A program made the translations under genes and the position numbers. Below are positions 51,963 through 60,723 of a stretch of DNA of 64,000 nt, piece after piece. Source of the stretch: GCA-2746795 sp963747345. Lineage in GTDB: Bacteria > Chloroflexota > Anaerolineae > Promineifilales > Promineifilaceae. The notes under the pieces are model-generated. The model made no database searches. It saw only the letters and a program-made list of their open reading frames with translations, and was not told where the DNA came from. The DNA is taken from contig CAVVFA010000019.1 in assembly GCA_963747345.1 (NCBI GenBank), positions 62,001 through 126,000 on the forward strand, in the 5' to 3' direction. Each line of letters begins with the position of its first letter. The stretch's first letter is position 1.

Positions 51963-53495
51963 TTATTTGGCGAAGCCAACTGCCCGGGTCTCGCGGATGA
52001 CCGTCACCTGAATCTGTCCAGGATATTGCATACTATCTTCAATCGTGCGGGCGATTTCTTTAGACATACGCATCGCACCCAAATCATCAACAGCTCCTGG
52101 TTTAACCAGGATACGAATTTCACGGCCAGCTTGCAAAGCGTAGGCACTTTCCACACCCTCATGAGCCGTGGCAATATCTTCCAATGTGCGGACGCGCTTA
52201 ATGTAGTTATCCAGGCTTTCACGACGCGCTCCAGGACGTGCCCCAGAAATCGCATCAGATACTTCCACAATAATCGCTTCTACAGATTCTTGATCGACTT
52301 CATGGTGATGGGAAGCAATGGCATTAAGCACAAGCGGCGGCACGCGGAATTTCTTGGCGTAATCTGCTCCGAGCATGGCATGGGTACCTTCTTGGTCGTG
52401 ATCCATTGCCTTGCCCAAATCGTGAAGCAACGCGCCCATTTTTGCTATTTCTACGTTCGCACCCAGCTCTGCGGCCAAAATAGCCGCGATTTTTGCAGCT
52501 TCGACGGAGTGATGCAGTTGGTTTTGCCCATAAGAAGTACGGTATTTTAACCGACCCAACATGCGCAATATTTGGGGATGGAGGCCATGGACATTGGCTT
52601 CATAAGCGGCTTGTTCCCCCGCTTCTTTGATGACTTGATCTACTTCCTTCGCGGAGTCTTTGAGCAGTTTTTCGATGCGTGCGGGATGGATACGGCCGTC
52701 GGTGATCAGTTTTTCCATGGCACGACGAGCAATCTCTCGGCGTACAGAGTCGAAACTGGAGACGGTGACGGCTTCGGGTGTATCATCGACAACAATGTCA
52801 ACGCCAGCGGCTTGCTCAAATGCTCGAATATTACGGCCGTTTCTACCAATGATGCGCCCTTTCATTTCTTCACTAGGCAGCGGCACGACAGAAACAGTCA
52901 ATTCGGCAACTTGGTCACTGGCGATGCGTTGAATCGCTAGGGCCACCAAACCACGAGCTTTGGTTTCAGCAGTCTCCCGAGCTTCATCTTCGATTTCCCG
53001 CATGACTCGAGCCATATCTTGGCGTGATTCTTTTTCCACCTCAGCCAGCAAGACATTTTTCGCTTCATCACTGGTCATGTTAGCAATTTCTTCTAACTTG
53101 GCTCGATGCTCGTCTTCTATCGCTGTGATTTCGTTGAAGCGCACATCCAAACGACTTTGCCGTTTGTTCAGTTTAGCTTCACGCTGCTCAAACTTTATGG
53201 TTTGTTGGTCTTGAGCAGTACTACGATGGTCAATGCGTTCTTCTGCTTTGGCTAGGTCTTGGTACCGTTTGTCGATTGCCTTGTCTGCTTCTTGGCGAAG
53301 TTGCATCGCTTCACTGCGAGCAGCATTTAAAATTTGTTCAGATTCTTTTTCTGTCGAGGAACGAGTCTTCTCCAGTTCTTGATTAAATTGTGCTAGGGCT
53401 TCATCGGTGCGGGGCTTGGTAATATACCAAGTGGCTCCAGCAGCGATGGCGCCGCCGAGTATGAGCCCGACCAAGATGCCAATCCATAGTTCCAT
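51963..53495 (-). CDS. rny: Ribonuclease Y
   Basis: The 510-residue protein has an N-terminal membrane helix (WIGILVGLILGGAIAAGATW), a long charged coiled coil (about 30-190), a KH domain with GRIIGRNGRNIRAFEQAAGV, and an HD domain with HHSVEAAKIAAILAAELGAN, MGALLHDLGKAMDHD and ASHHHEVD, followed by VSDAISGARPGARRESLDNY. RNase Y is the membrane-bound endonuclease that starts mRNA decay. ACCTAGGAGAAATT precedes the ATG. No shift. Lies downstream of recX and recA on the same strand, a common order in Gram-positive-like bacteria. Confidence 0.97.
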   Translation of the reverse strand: MELWIGILVGLILGGAIAAGATWYITKPRTDEALAQFNQELEKTRSSTEKESEQILNAARSEAMQLRQEADKAIDKRYQDLAKAEERIDHRSTAQDQQTIKFEQREAKLNKRQSRLDVRFNEITAIEDEHRAKLEEIANMTSDEAKNVLLAEVEKESRQDMARVMREIEDEARETAETKARGLVALAIQRIASDQVAELTVSVVPLPSEEMKGRIIGRNGRNIRAFEQAAGVDIVVDDTPEAVTVSSFDSVRREIARRAMEKLITDGRIHPARIEKLLKDSAKEVDQVIKEAGEQAAYEANVHGLHPQILRMLGRLKYRTSYGQNQLHHSVEAAKIAAILAAELGANVEIAKMGALLHDLGKAMDHDQEGTHAMLGADYAKKFRVPPLVLNAIASHHHEVDQESVEAIIVEVSDAISGARPGARRESLDNYIKRVRTLEDIATAHEGVESAYALQAGREIRILVKPGAVDDLGAMRMSKEIARTIEDSMQYPGQIQVTVIRETRAVGFAK

Positions 53496-53640
53496 GATTA
53501 ATTTCTCCTAGGTTCTGTATAGAGATGGGAGATTTTCCACCTCTGTTCAAGTGTTAAATTTTCGATCAGATTTTGTTAATCTGAGCGCAAAGAAGAATCG
53601 AAAGTTTCTGATGCTTCACTGCGTTCAACCTAACAAATTC

Positions 53641-54291
53641 TCAGAATTCCTGTTCGTTTTGCGAGATAGTGGTTAATTCTCTTTCTTGCCATAATTCGTC
53701 AATGATGTCTTTAATGAGTTCATAGCTGAAGCCACGTCGTTGTAAAAACTGCCCCAACTTCTTTTTGAATTCATCTTCCTCATAACGAGTCAACAGCCCT
53801 GCTTTTTTTTCGGCGGCCGCCCGGGCGGCACTTATTTCGTCTGAGTCGGTTAGTGCGGCGTCTATGATGTCGCGGCTGATGCCTTTTTGCTGTAGTTCTT
53901 GGCGCAGAGCCATGTGGCTGCGCGGTTTGAAACTATCTCTTTGTTCAACCCAGTATTGAGCAAAGGTTTCGTCGTTGAGAATATCCAGGTCAACGAGGCG
54001 GTTTATAACCTGCTCAATTACGTCAAGATCATATCCTTTTTTCTTCAAACTTTGTTGGATTTCGGCGGTGCTTCTTGGACGCAGACTGATTAGTGTGTAG
54101 GCGCTATCTTTCGCTTTTTCAACTGTATCTTGGTTTTGCAGCTCATTGATTTCATCTGGGGAAAGTTCTTGTCCAACTCGTAAACGAGCTGCGGCTACAT
54201 AAGCCAAACCAAAGGCAAACTCATCATCAATGTAGACGTTTACTCGTTCCTGGTTGCGTTTTTGCACGCTTAATGCTGTAACTTTTCCCAT
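53641..54291 (-). CDS. recX: Regulatory protein RecX
   Basis: Start at ATG 54291 (MGKVTALSVQKRNQERVNVY) was chosen by family length; an upstream ATG at 54324 is open. The 216-residue protein has the three RecX repeats of tri-helical units: ISLRPRSTAEIQQSLKKKGY, DETFAQYWVEQRDSFKPRSH and a third with RRGFSYELIKDIIDELW. RecX binds RecA filaments and limits their activity. It lies 460 bases downstream of recA on the same strand and 145 bases upstream of rny. Confidence 0.93.
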   Translation of the reverse strand: MGKVTALSVQKRNQERVNVYIDDEFAFGLAYVAAARLRVGQELSPDEINELQNQDTVEKAKDSAYTLISLRPRSTAEIQQSLKKKGYDLDVIEQVINRLVDLDILNDETFAQYWVEQRDSFKPRSHMALRQELQQKGISRDIIDAALTDSDEISAARAAAEKKAGLLTRYEEDEFKKKLGQFLQRRGFSYELIKDIIDELWQERELTTISQNEQEF

Positions 54292-54752
54292 TTTAAAATA
54301 AAAACGACCGTTGCGAATGCACAACGGCCGTTGCTGATGCCAAAATCATGAGTAAAAAAACCTCAATACTTTGCCCTGTTAGTGATCAACGAGAGTAACG
54401 TTTTCAAATAAACGTGTGCTGCGATCCTGATGCCAGGATACAAACAGAAATTACTTGCTGGTATGAGTGTGAAAATTTAGGTCTGACAACCTGTTTGGAC
54501 ACTGAATCCTCTGAACTGCCGCTTTAACATTTTTTATATCAGTGCCTGTTTTTTTCATACTTATTGTCACATTATCGTTATAAATTGCGCACGCAATTTA
54601 TAATGCCCATTTGCCCAGTTAGTTGTTTGCAGTCCGGTTAATTGTACCGAATCGCCTTTCCCTTGAAACTTAATCTGCTAACAGATGTAAAACTAATCAG
54701 TCAACGCCGATGGCGCTTTCAATCCAACTTGTAGATTGTCTCAAATATTAAA
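54292..54752. other. recA-recX intergenic region with long palindrome
   Basis: No gene is seen. A perfect 26-bp dyad lies at 54578-54603, arms TTATAAATTGCG and CGCAATTTATAA around CA, without a T-tract on either side, so an operator or a cruciform is more likely than a terminator. One AACGGCCGTT palindrome lies at 54323. No clear promoter for recX was recognised, although AT-rich stretches occur at 54480-54560. Confidence 0.5.
54578..54603. promoter_or_regulatory. Perfect 12-bp-arm palindrome, candidate operator
   Basis: TTATAAATTGCG CA CGCAATTTATAA is a perfect dyad between recA (downstream) and recX (upstream) coding regions. It could be a binding site of a dimeric regulator or a stabilising hairpin in a recA-recX transcript. 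Confidence 0.45.
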
Positions 54753-55784
54753 TTATTCGATGAATGTGTCTGCGGTTGCGACACCATCCAACATCGGTAA
54801 CCCGGCCGTTTTTCGCACCAAATTTTCGATTTCTAACAGCATGATCGGATTTTCTGCCAGATACTCTTTGGCATTTTCCCGGCCTTGTCCTAAAAGTGTT
54901 TCACCATAGCGGAAATAAGCCCCGCGTTTATTGATAATTTCACCGTTTACGGCTAAATCCAAAACATCACCTGTTCTGGAAATCCCCTCATTATACATGA
55001 TGTCGAATTCACATTCAGTGAATGGCGGGGCTACTTTGTTTTTCTTAACTTTGATGCGGGTACGATTGCCCACCACATCTGCCCCAGCTTTGATAGCTTG
55101 AATGCGACGAATGTCTATGCGGACGGAGGCATAAAACTTGAGGGCATTGCCCCCACTGGTTGTTTCTGGGCTGCCAAACATGACGCCGATTTTAGACCGG
55201 AGTTGATTGGTGAAGATGACGACCGTGTTGGTTTGTTTGATAGCGCCAGAGAGTTTGCGCAATGCTTGGGACATCAGCCGTGCTTGTAGGCCGACGTGGG
55301 CGTCGCCCATTTCGCCTTCGATTTCAGCACGCGGCACTAAGGCAGCCACAGAATCGACAACAACAATGTCCATCGTGCCGGAACGGATGAGAGCGTCGGC
55401 AATTTCTAATGCTTGCTCGCCGGTGTCTGGCTGGGAGACATAGAGGTTGTTGATATCGACACCGCATTTGGCAGCGTAGGTGGGGTCTAAAGCATGTTCC
55501 ATATCGACAAAGGCGCAGATGCCGCCGCGTCGTTGGGCTTGGGCGATGATGTGTTGGCAGAGGGTCGTTTTACCAGATGATTCCGGCCCATAAATTTCGA
55601 TGACACGACCTCGTGGCACACCACCAACACCTAAGGCAATATCTAAGGAGAGGCAACCAGTTGGAATGACTTCAACTTCCATGTGGTGTGCATCGCCGAG
55701 GCGCATAATGGCACCTTCGCCAAAGCGTTTGGTAAGGGAAGCTAATGTGTTTTCTAGTTGTCGTTCTTTATCTTTTTGAGCCAT
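54753..55784 (-). CDS. recA: Recombinase RecA
   Basis: Start at ATG 55784 (MAQKDKERQLENTLASLTKR), preceded by GGGAAAAG; a longer frame to 55856 is not RecA-like. The 343-residue protein has Walker A GPESSGKTT (66-74), MDIVVVDSVAALVPRAEIEG (Walker B), LMSQALRKLSGAIKQTN (loop 1 region) and NQLRSKIGVMFGSPETTSGG (loop 2). RecA forms filaments on single-stranded DNA and drives strand exchange and SOS induction. The C-terminus is short and less acidic than in E. coli. No LexA box recognisable to me lies in the 54-base gap to the divergent gene. Confidence 0.98.
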   Translation of the reverse strand: MAQKDKERQLENTLASLTKRFGEGAIMRLGDAHHMEVEVIPTGCLSLDIALGVGGVPRGRVIEIYGPESSGKTTLCQHIIAQAQRRGGICAFVDMEHALDPTYAAKCGVDINNLYVSQPDTGEQALEIADALIRSGTMDIVVVDSVAALVPRAEIEGEMGDAHVGLQARLMSQALRKLSGAIKQTNTVVIFTNQLRSKIGVMFGSPETTSGGNALKFYASVRIDIRRIQAIKAGADVVGNRTRIKVKKNKVAPPFTECEFDIMYNEGISRTGDVLDLAVNGEIINKRGAYFRYGETLLGQGRENAKEYLAENPIMLLEIENLVRKTAGLPMLDGVATADTFIE

Positions 55785-55838
55785 GCTTTTCCCAATTAGG
55801 TTATGTCGAATCTTAAGCTTGTAGTGTACAATAGCGTT

Positions 55839-56780
55839 ATGGAATTCGCAAACCAATGGTCAAATCCCCACAAGCTGCAAATTGACGAAATTTCAGAGGT
55901 TCGTATTGCTAAAAGATCGGATGCGGCGGCGATTACACGCTTGCTGAATTCGGCGCGATTGACGCATTATCATGTGGATTGGCGATTGCCTGTTGATTGG
56001 TTGGGAGATGCGGGTTTTGTGTTGATTCCGGAAGAGATGGATGTGTCGGGGGAGGGGCAGATGCCGAGTTTGCTGCCACCACGGGAGCAGATGTTGGCGT
56101 GTTTGGCGGTGACGGCTGATCCGCTGCCAGCGGCGTGGGTGCGATTAACGGCCGTTTCTCCCCATCTTGATCCCTACCAAGCCCTGACTGAGATGTTTGC
56201 TCTGGCGGTGGAGGCTATGCGCAAAACGGCCGTTACCGAAATCGGCTGGTTGGTGATAGATCCGTGGCCGATCCCTTTTTTGCCAGAACTAGGGTTTGAG
56301 CAATTAACTGTCATTGAGACCTTCATTAAAAACGACTTGGAAATACCGCCTTTTAAACCTGTGCCGGACTTGATGATCCGCCCGGTGGAGAATGGGGATT
56401 TTGAGGGATTGGCTGAATTGGAAACGGCCGTTTTTGAGCCATTATGGCGCTTTAGCAAAGAGACCTTGACGATTGCGCGTCGGGACGCTGTTAGCTTTGA
56501 CGTCGCCTTTCTAGGAGATCGACTAGTTGGGTATCAGATTAGTTCTGGGGGACGGTTTGGTGCGCACTTGGTTCGGTTGACTATTTCCCCTGATTTACAT
56601 GGACAAGGGATCGGTACCGCAATTTTTGCTCATGCCATTCAAGAATATCAACGGCGTGGCTATCAGCACGTTACTCTCAATACACAGATTGATAATGCCG
56701 CCTCCCGTCGGCTTTATAAAAAATTCGGATTTACGATCTCAGATGAAAAAATGCCCTTATGGGTGATGCCCTTAACCTAA
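55839..56780 (+). CDS. GNAT acetyltransferase, tandem-domain type
   Basis: Start at ATG 55839 (MEFANQWSNPHKLQ) was preferred. A TACAAT hexamer ends seven bases before the ATG, so a leaderless transcript is possible. The 313-residue protein has a degenerate N-terminal GNAT-like half (about 20-165) and a complete C-terminal GNAT domain: IRPVENGDFEGLAELETAVF, LVRLTISPDLHGQGIGTAIF (acetyl-CoA loop Q/R-x-x-G-x-G/A) and NAASRRLYKKFGF. Probably N-acetylates an unknown amine. Divergent from recA with only 54 bases between. Three palindromes lie in the coding sequence; they encode TAV each time. Confidence 0.85.
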   Translation: MEFANQWSNPHKLQIDEISEVRIAKRSDAAAITRLLNSARLTHYHVDWRLPVDWLGDAGFVLIPEEMDVSGEGQMPSLLPPREQMLACLAVTADPLPAAWVRLTAVSPHLDPYQALTEMFALAVEAMRKTAVTEIGWLVIDPWPIPFLPELGFEQLTVIETFIKNDLEIPPFKPVPDLMIRPVENGDFEGLAELETAVFEPLWRFSKETLTIARRDAVSFDVAFLGDRLVGYQISSGGRFGAHLVRLTISPDLHGQGIGTAIFAHAIQEYQRRGYQHVTLNTQIDNAASRRLYKKFGFTISDEKMPLWVMPLT

Positions 56781-56819
56781 TTAGCCCTCATTATTTTTTA
56801 CTCAAGTGGAAGCTCAATT

Positions 56820-57461
56820 ATGAATGAATATAAGCCAGTCGAACTCCCAGAAGACACACCTTATGTCAATGCGATGTTGTTGCAAATGATGTGGGGAATT
56901 GAGGAAGTCATGGGTAATCATGGACTGAACTCAGTCTTGAGACTTAGCAAGCTAGACCGGTATGTCGATAATCCCCCACCGAATAATCTGGAATTTGGGG
57001 TATTGGCGCGGGAATATGCAAGTTTAAATGAAGCGATTGAGCAATTTACGGGACGGGCCGGGAAAGGAATGCTAAAACGCATTGGCCGCTCGTCGTTCCG
57101 GTGGGGGGTAAAGGAACAGTCGTCCGTAATGGGGTTGGCGGGAATTGCGTTGAAGGCATTGCCGCAGCGGTTGCGCAAGCGGGCGGTGCTGCTGGGAATG
57201 CGCAAAGGCATTATGGACACAGTGGATTATGCCTCCATTGAGGTTAAAGATGAAGATGGGGTATTGGTTTTTATTGATTATGCGTGTGTGAGCTGCCATA
57301 TGCGCCATGCAGAAGACTCTATATGCCACCTCTATGCGGGGTCGCTGCAAGAAGCAATGGCGTATGCCACTGGCAAGGATTTTCAAGATTTTGAGGTGAT
57401 TGAGACATTGTGCCGGGCAAAGGGTGATGGTGTGTGCCGCTTTGAAATCCGGGACAAATAG
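56820..57461 (+). CDS. V4R-domain protein
   Basis: The 213-residue protein has a helical N-terminal half (LPEDTPYVNAMLLQMMWGIEE) and a C-terminal V4R (4-vinyl reductase) domain: VFIDYACVSCHMRHAEDSIC, GSLQEAMAYATGKDFQDFEV and LCRAKGDGVCRFEI, with four cysteines (CVSC, IC, LCRAKGDGVC). V4R domains bind small molecules and occur in bacteriochlorophyll enzymes and in regulators. The Cys set might bind metal or heme; this is inference. No photosynthesis gene is in the window. The start ATG is 6 bases before a cotranscribed zipper protein's predecessor; the next gene begins after 5 bases. Confidence 0.8.
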   Translation: MNEYKPVELPEDTPYVNAMLLQMMWGIEEVMGNHGLNSVLRLSKLDRYVDNPPPNNLEFGVLAREYASLNEAIEQFTGRAGKGMLKRIGRSSFRWGVKEQSSVMGLAGIALKALPQRLRKRAVLLGMRKGIMDTVDYASIEVKDEDGVLVFIDYACVSCHMRHAEDSICHLYAGSLQEAMAYATGKDFQDFEVIETLCRAKGDGVCRFEIRDK

Positions 57462-57466
57462 CATTG

Positions 57467-58612
57467 ATGACTGTTTCTGAGACCTCTCGCTTAAGTCGTG
57501 GGTTTAAATGGGTAGACGTGGCCTTTATGTTGTTGGCTGCGCTGTTTTTTGGCGCTTTGGGTGCGTTTGTACAGAGCTTGTGGGTCAGTCTTATTTCGGC
57601 GGTTTTCCTGCTCGGTATTTTTGGGGCATATGATCGCATTCTAACACGCAACACAGGCTTGAAGCGTGGCTTCTTTGCGGGTTGTGTCTTGGGCGCGTTT
57701 GTGGGCACGATTGGTTTGTTTTTAGGTGGCGAGATTTCTGGGGTGCGTTCTGGCGCTATATTAGGCACAACGCTTGGGATTTTCTTGGGCGGGGTGATTG
57801 GCATTGTTAGCCGAGCCGAGTATGACGAAGGCGAACGTTTTTTCTCGAAGGCATTTTTGTTTGTTGGATCGATTGCTTTGGGGGCGTTTTTGGGCGGCAC
57901 TGTTGGTTTGTTTGCCGGGCTGTTTATAGGGATGGTTGTGCAGCTATCATGGGGATGGCTGATTGCTGTGTTGTCAGGCGCGGTGGTTGGTGCTTATTTG
58001 GGTGGCAACTTTAAGCGACAGCGTTCTAATTTGATTGGGGCGTTGAGTGGGGCGGCGATAACGGCCGTTTCCCTCATTCTTGGTGGTGCTTTTGCTGGTT
58101 TAGTCCTGGGTGCGATTGCTGGTTGTTTGGCGCCGATGACCTTTGTGGCCTTGATTGGGGCGGTGGGTGGCGGGTCGGCACGCGGTTTTAAAGCAGGCAT
58201 AGTAGAAGCCTTAGAAGCGCCTAGCGAGATTTTGGCACAAGGGGCGGTACCATTTTTACTGCCTGCCGTGATGACGGGCGCTATTGTCGGCACATCGGGT
58301 TCTGGGCCGGAAGGGTTGGTGGTGATTACCGCGGCGTTGGCCTTGATGGGGATGTTGTTTGGCGCATTTGGGGATATGAACGGCCGTTCTGGACATCAAG
58401 TCACCTTCCGCGCCGTGGTTGAGATGGCAATGATGGGGGTGGTGGATGAGTGGCCGGTACGCCGCGTGGTGCAGTTGGTGATGGGGCAACGCCGCAAACA
58501 ATCGCTATGGGGTGGCCTTTTCGGGGTTACTATGGGGTTAGTGGGGAGTGCTGTAGGCTATGTATTGGTTCTATTCTTGCTAGGGCTAACTCAAACTTAC
58601 CGCCCTGCATAA
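57467..58612 (+). CDS. Glycine-zipper multi-pass membrane protein
   Basis: ATG 57467 was chosen over the TTG at 57464. The 381-residue protein has about ten helices nearly all carrying Gly-xxx-Gly or small-residue zippers (GAFVGTIGLFLGG, LGAFLGGTVGLFAGLFIGM, GALSGAAITAVSLILGGAFAG). The pattern suggests tightly packed helices such as in channels or anchors; no family is recognised. It starts 5 bases after the V4R gene, so the two are an operon and may form a membrane complex with a soluble ligand-binding partner. Confidence 0.75.
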   Translation: MTVSETSRLSRGFKWVDVAFMLLAALFFGALGAFVQSLWVSLISAVFLLGIFGAYDRILTRNTGLKRGFFAGCVLGAFVGTIGLFLGGEISGVRSGAILGTTLGIFLGGVIGIVSRAEYDEGERFFSKAFLFVGSIALGAFLGGTVGLFAGLFIGMVVQLSWGWLIAVLSGAVVGAYLGGNFKRQRSNLIGALSGAAITAVSLILGGAFAGLVLGAIAGCLAPMTFVALIGAVGGGSARGFKAGIVEALEAPSEILAQGAVPFLLPAVMTGAIVGTSGSGPEGLVVITAALALMGMLFGAFGDMNGRSGHQVTFRAVVEMAMMGVVDEWPVRRVVQLVMGQRRKQSLWGGLFGVTMGLVGSAVGYVLVLFLLGLTQTYRPA

Positions 58613-58628
58613 CTGGTGAGATGTCTTC

Positions 58629-58919
58629 ATGAAACGATACCCTCTGGATGAAAAAGAAGTAGAAACAGCCTTGTTGACCTTGCCCGATTGGCAACTGGTG
58701 GCTGGCAAATTACACAAAGAATACACGTTCAACTCGTTTGCAGAAGCGATAGGGTGGATGATGAGTGTGGCTATTTATGCAGACAAATTAGACCATCATC
58801 CAGAGTGGCGCAATGTCTACAACCGCGTGCAGGTAGATTTAGTGACGCATGACTTGGGCAATGTGATTAGCAGTTGGGATGTGGCTTTAGCGAACCATAT
58901 GGATTCGTTAGTGAGGTAA
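58629..58919 (+). CDS. Pterin-4a-carbinolamine dehydratase
   Basis: The 96-residue protein matches the family over its whole length: LPDWQLVAGKLHKEYTFNSF, then the active-site signature DKLDHHPEWRNVYNRVQVDL, and THDLGNVISSWDVALA. The His-His and His/Asp residues that act in dehydration are present. It recycles the pterin cofactor of aromatic amino-acid hydroxylases; no hydroxylase is in the window, so it may serve another pterin enzyme. Starts 16 bases after the zipper-protein gene, so it is probably in the same operon. Stop lies 5 bases before the tRNA terminator. Confidence 0.95.
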   Translation: MKRYPLDEKEVETALLTLPDWQLVAGKLHKEYTFNSFAEAIGWMMSVAIYADKLDHHPEWRNVYNRVQVDLVTHDLGNVISSWDVALANHMDSLVR

Positions 58920-58924
58920 AAAAA

Positions 58925-58952
58925 GCACTCAACAATTTTAATTGTTGAGTGC
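58925..58952 (-). terminator. Terminator of the initiator tRNA gene
   Basis: On the minus strand GCACTCAACAATT and AATTGTTGAGTGC form a long stem directly followed by TTTTTTT. Lies just downstream of the tRNA and also at the 3' end of the pterin dehydratase gene on the other strand. Confidence 0.85.
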
Positions 58953-58955
58953 CGA

Positions 58956-59027
58956 TAGCGGGGACACGATTCGAACGCGCGACCTCCGGGTTATGAGCCC
59001 GACGAGCTGCCACTGCTCTACCCCGCA
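58956..59027 (-). tRNA. Initiator tRNA-fMet (CAT)
   Basis: Anticodon arm GTCGGGCTCATAACCCGG has the three consecutive G-C pairs (GGG/CCC) that mark initiators, the T arm holds GTTCGAATC, and the acceptor is GCGGGG pairing with CCCCGC. Position 1 is U and position 72 is U, unpaired; the usual initiator mismatch is C1-A72. Discriminator A; CCA is not encoded. Length 72. Confidence 0.93.
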
Positions 59028-59233
59028 ACGAAGATGGGGATTATAGCCAGCTTGTTTTGTTTGTCAAGGGCAGTTTGCAAAAAATTCAGCCTTCGCCAAA
59101 TTGTTCAGCCCCGATTAAACTTGTTACAAAAATCAAGACAAGGCTTTAACATGGCTTACAAGGCTTGGATGAGCGTTTCTGGGCTTTGTCTATAGGCTGA
59201 AACAAAAAAGCAACTGGATTTTAGGAGAAAATA

Positions 59234-59797
59234 ATGCCACGATTAACGAAGATTTATACAAGAAAAGGGGATGACGGCGATACGTCGCTCGCTGGTGGGC
59301 AGCGTGTGCCGAAGGAATCCCTGCGGATTGGGGCGTATGGAACGGTGGATGAATTGAATTCTCAGATTGGGGTGGCGTTGGCTTGTGGCTTGTGTGAGCG
59401 GTTAACGGCCGTTTTCCCCATCATTCAAAACGAACTGTTTAACTTAGGCTCTGACCTCGCCTTTCTGGAAGAGGATAAGCAAAAATATGCACTGCCTGAG
59501 ATTGCTGCTGTTCACGTCGAGAAATTAGAGAACCTGATTGATGAGTTGAACGAGAGTGTTGGCCAGTTGGAGAACTTTATTTTACCGGGAGGCACGCTGG
59601 GGGCGGCGCAACTGCATGTGGCGCGAACGGTTTGCCGCCGTGCAGAGCGTGAGGTGATTGCGTTATCTCGAGAAGAAACGGTGGGTGCGTTTGTGATTCC
59701 ATACCTCAATCGTTTGTCTGATGCGTTGTTTGTGATGTCTCGTTTTGAGAATAAACAGGCGGGGCAAGATGAGCCTTTGTGGGATTCTCGTATGTGA
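59234..59797 (+). CDS. Cob(I)alamin adenosyltransferase, PduO type
   Basis: TTAGGAGAAAATA precedes the ATG. The 187-residue protein starts MPRLTKIYTRKGDDGDTSLA and has GGQRVPKESLRIGAYGTVDE and the ATP/corrinoid region ILPGGTLGAAQLHVARTVCR and RRAEREVI. It transfers the adenosyl group of ATP to cob(I)alamin to make coenzyme B12, in a cytosolic trimer. No other cobalamin gene is in the window. No shift. The 206 bases between tRNA-fMet and this gene hold nothing recognisable. Confidence 0.96.
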   Translation: MPRLTKIYTRKGDDGDTSLAGGQRVPKESLRIGAYGTVDELNSQIGVALACGLCERLTAVFPIIQNELFNLGSDLAFLEEDKQKYALPEIAAVHVEKLENLIDELNESVGQLENFILPGGTLGAAQLHVARTVCRRAEREVIALSREETVGAFVIPYLNRLSDALFVMSRFENKQAGQDEPLWDSRM

Positions 59798-59860
59798 CAA
59801 TCGTGCATCTTCCCCTGTTTTTGGTAAACTTTTCAGGAGAAATTTGGTAGGAGAAATGCT

Positions 59861-60013
59861 ATGTTTTCAAATATATTGTTCGTGACAGTGATTATTTTTG
59901 TATTGTGGTTGGTGGCGATGGGTTATTATTTGTACGCTTCCCGTCAACAAGAATCATTGGAAGATCAAGTGGATGCCGTGCAAAAATTGCTTGATGATTC
60001 AGCCCAGAAGTAA
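59861..60013 (+). CDS. CcmD-like small membrane protein, 50 residues
   Basis: TAGGAG precedes ATG 59861. The peptide starts MFSNILFVTVIIFVLWLVAM and continues GYYLYASRQQESLEDQVDAV, one membrane helix followed by a charged helix, as in CcmD-family proteins, which assist heme export in cytochrome c maturation. No other ccm gene is in the window, so this may only share the architecture. Confidence 0.7.
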   Translation: MFSNILFVTVIIFVLWLVAMGYYLYASRQQESLEDQVDAVQKLLDDSAQK

Positions 60014-60054
60014 GGGTTAATTAAGGTCTTCTTCAACGAGGAGGGTGTGGATTG

Positions 60055-60717
60055 ATGATTAAAAGAATGTTGATGCTTTGTTTTGCTATTGTGGGCGTGA
60101 TGATGTTGGCTGCTTGTTCGATTGGGGGCAGCGGTGTCGATGAATGTACGGAAAGCGGCGCTTTGTTTCAGGATGATTTTGGCGGCGAGAAGGAATGTGG
60201 CTGGTCGCTTTATAATCGTGGCGGCGCTGTGGTGGAAATTGACGAAGGTGTGATGCGCATGAGCACCAGTCAGCCGGGGCAGGTTTGGTGGACGAATCCC
60301 GGGCAAAATTTTGATGATGTGATTATTTCCACGGATGCCCGACAAGTCAGCGGCCCGAATGACAATGCGTATGGTACGATTTGCCGTTACCAGAATGAGG
60401 AAAACTTTTATGTTTTCCTGATTAGCGGTGATGGTTATTACACTATTGGCAAATATACGAGCGATAGTCCGGCAATTACTTATTTGACGGAAAATGGTGA
60501 GTATCAGTTTTCTGATGTGATCAACCAGGGTAATGCCACGAATCAGATTCGGGCCAGTTGTATTGGGCAGGAATTGAGTTTGGCGGTGAATGGTGTTACG
60601 TTGACGACGGTGACTGACCCGACGTTTGTGATTGGGGATGTGGGCTTGGCTGTGAGTACGTTGGAACCGGGAACGGCCGTTGTGGAGTTCACTGATTTCC
60701 GGGTGGTTGCGCCGTAA
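60055..60717 (+). CDS. Lipoprotein, beta-sandwich (concanavalin-like) domain
   Basis: GAGGAGGG lies 8 bases before ATG 60055. The 220-residue protein starts MIKRMLMLCFAIVGVMMLAA with lipobox LAAC, then an extracytoplasmic domain with ALFQDDFGGE, TDARQVSGPNDNAYGTICRY and LAVNGVTLTTVTD near the end. This pattern matches the LamG/3-keto-disaccharide-hydrolase-like beta-sandwich in many Chloroflexota surface proteins (DDF at the start, YG..CR in the middle, N-G near the end). Ligand unknown; likely a sugar or polymer. It is followed by a paralogue after 6 bases, so the two were duplicated and are co-transcribed. Confidence 0.8.
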   Translation: MIKRMLMLCFAIVGVMMLAACSIGGSGVDECTESGALFQDDFGGEKECGWSLYNRGGAVVEIDEGVMRMSTSQPGQVWWTNPGQNFDDVIISTDARQVSGPNDNAYGTICRYQNEENFYVFLISGDGYYTIGKYTSDSPAITYLTENGEYQFSDVINQGNATNQIRASCIGQELSLAVNGVTLTTVTDPTFVIGDVGLAVSTLEPGTAVVEFTDFRVVAP

Positions 60718-60723
60718 GTGACT

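Noticed and set aside
55785..55838. LexA/SOS box in front of recA
   Set aside because: Neither CTGT-N8-ACAG nor GAAC-N4-GTTC type sites are present in the 54-base gap.
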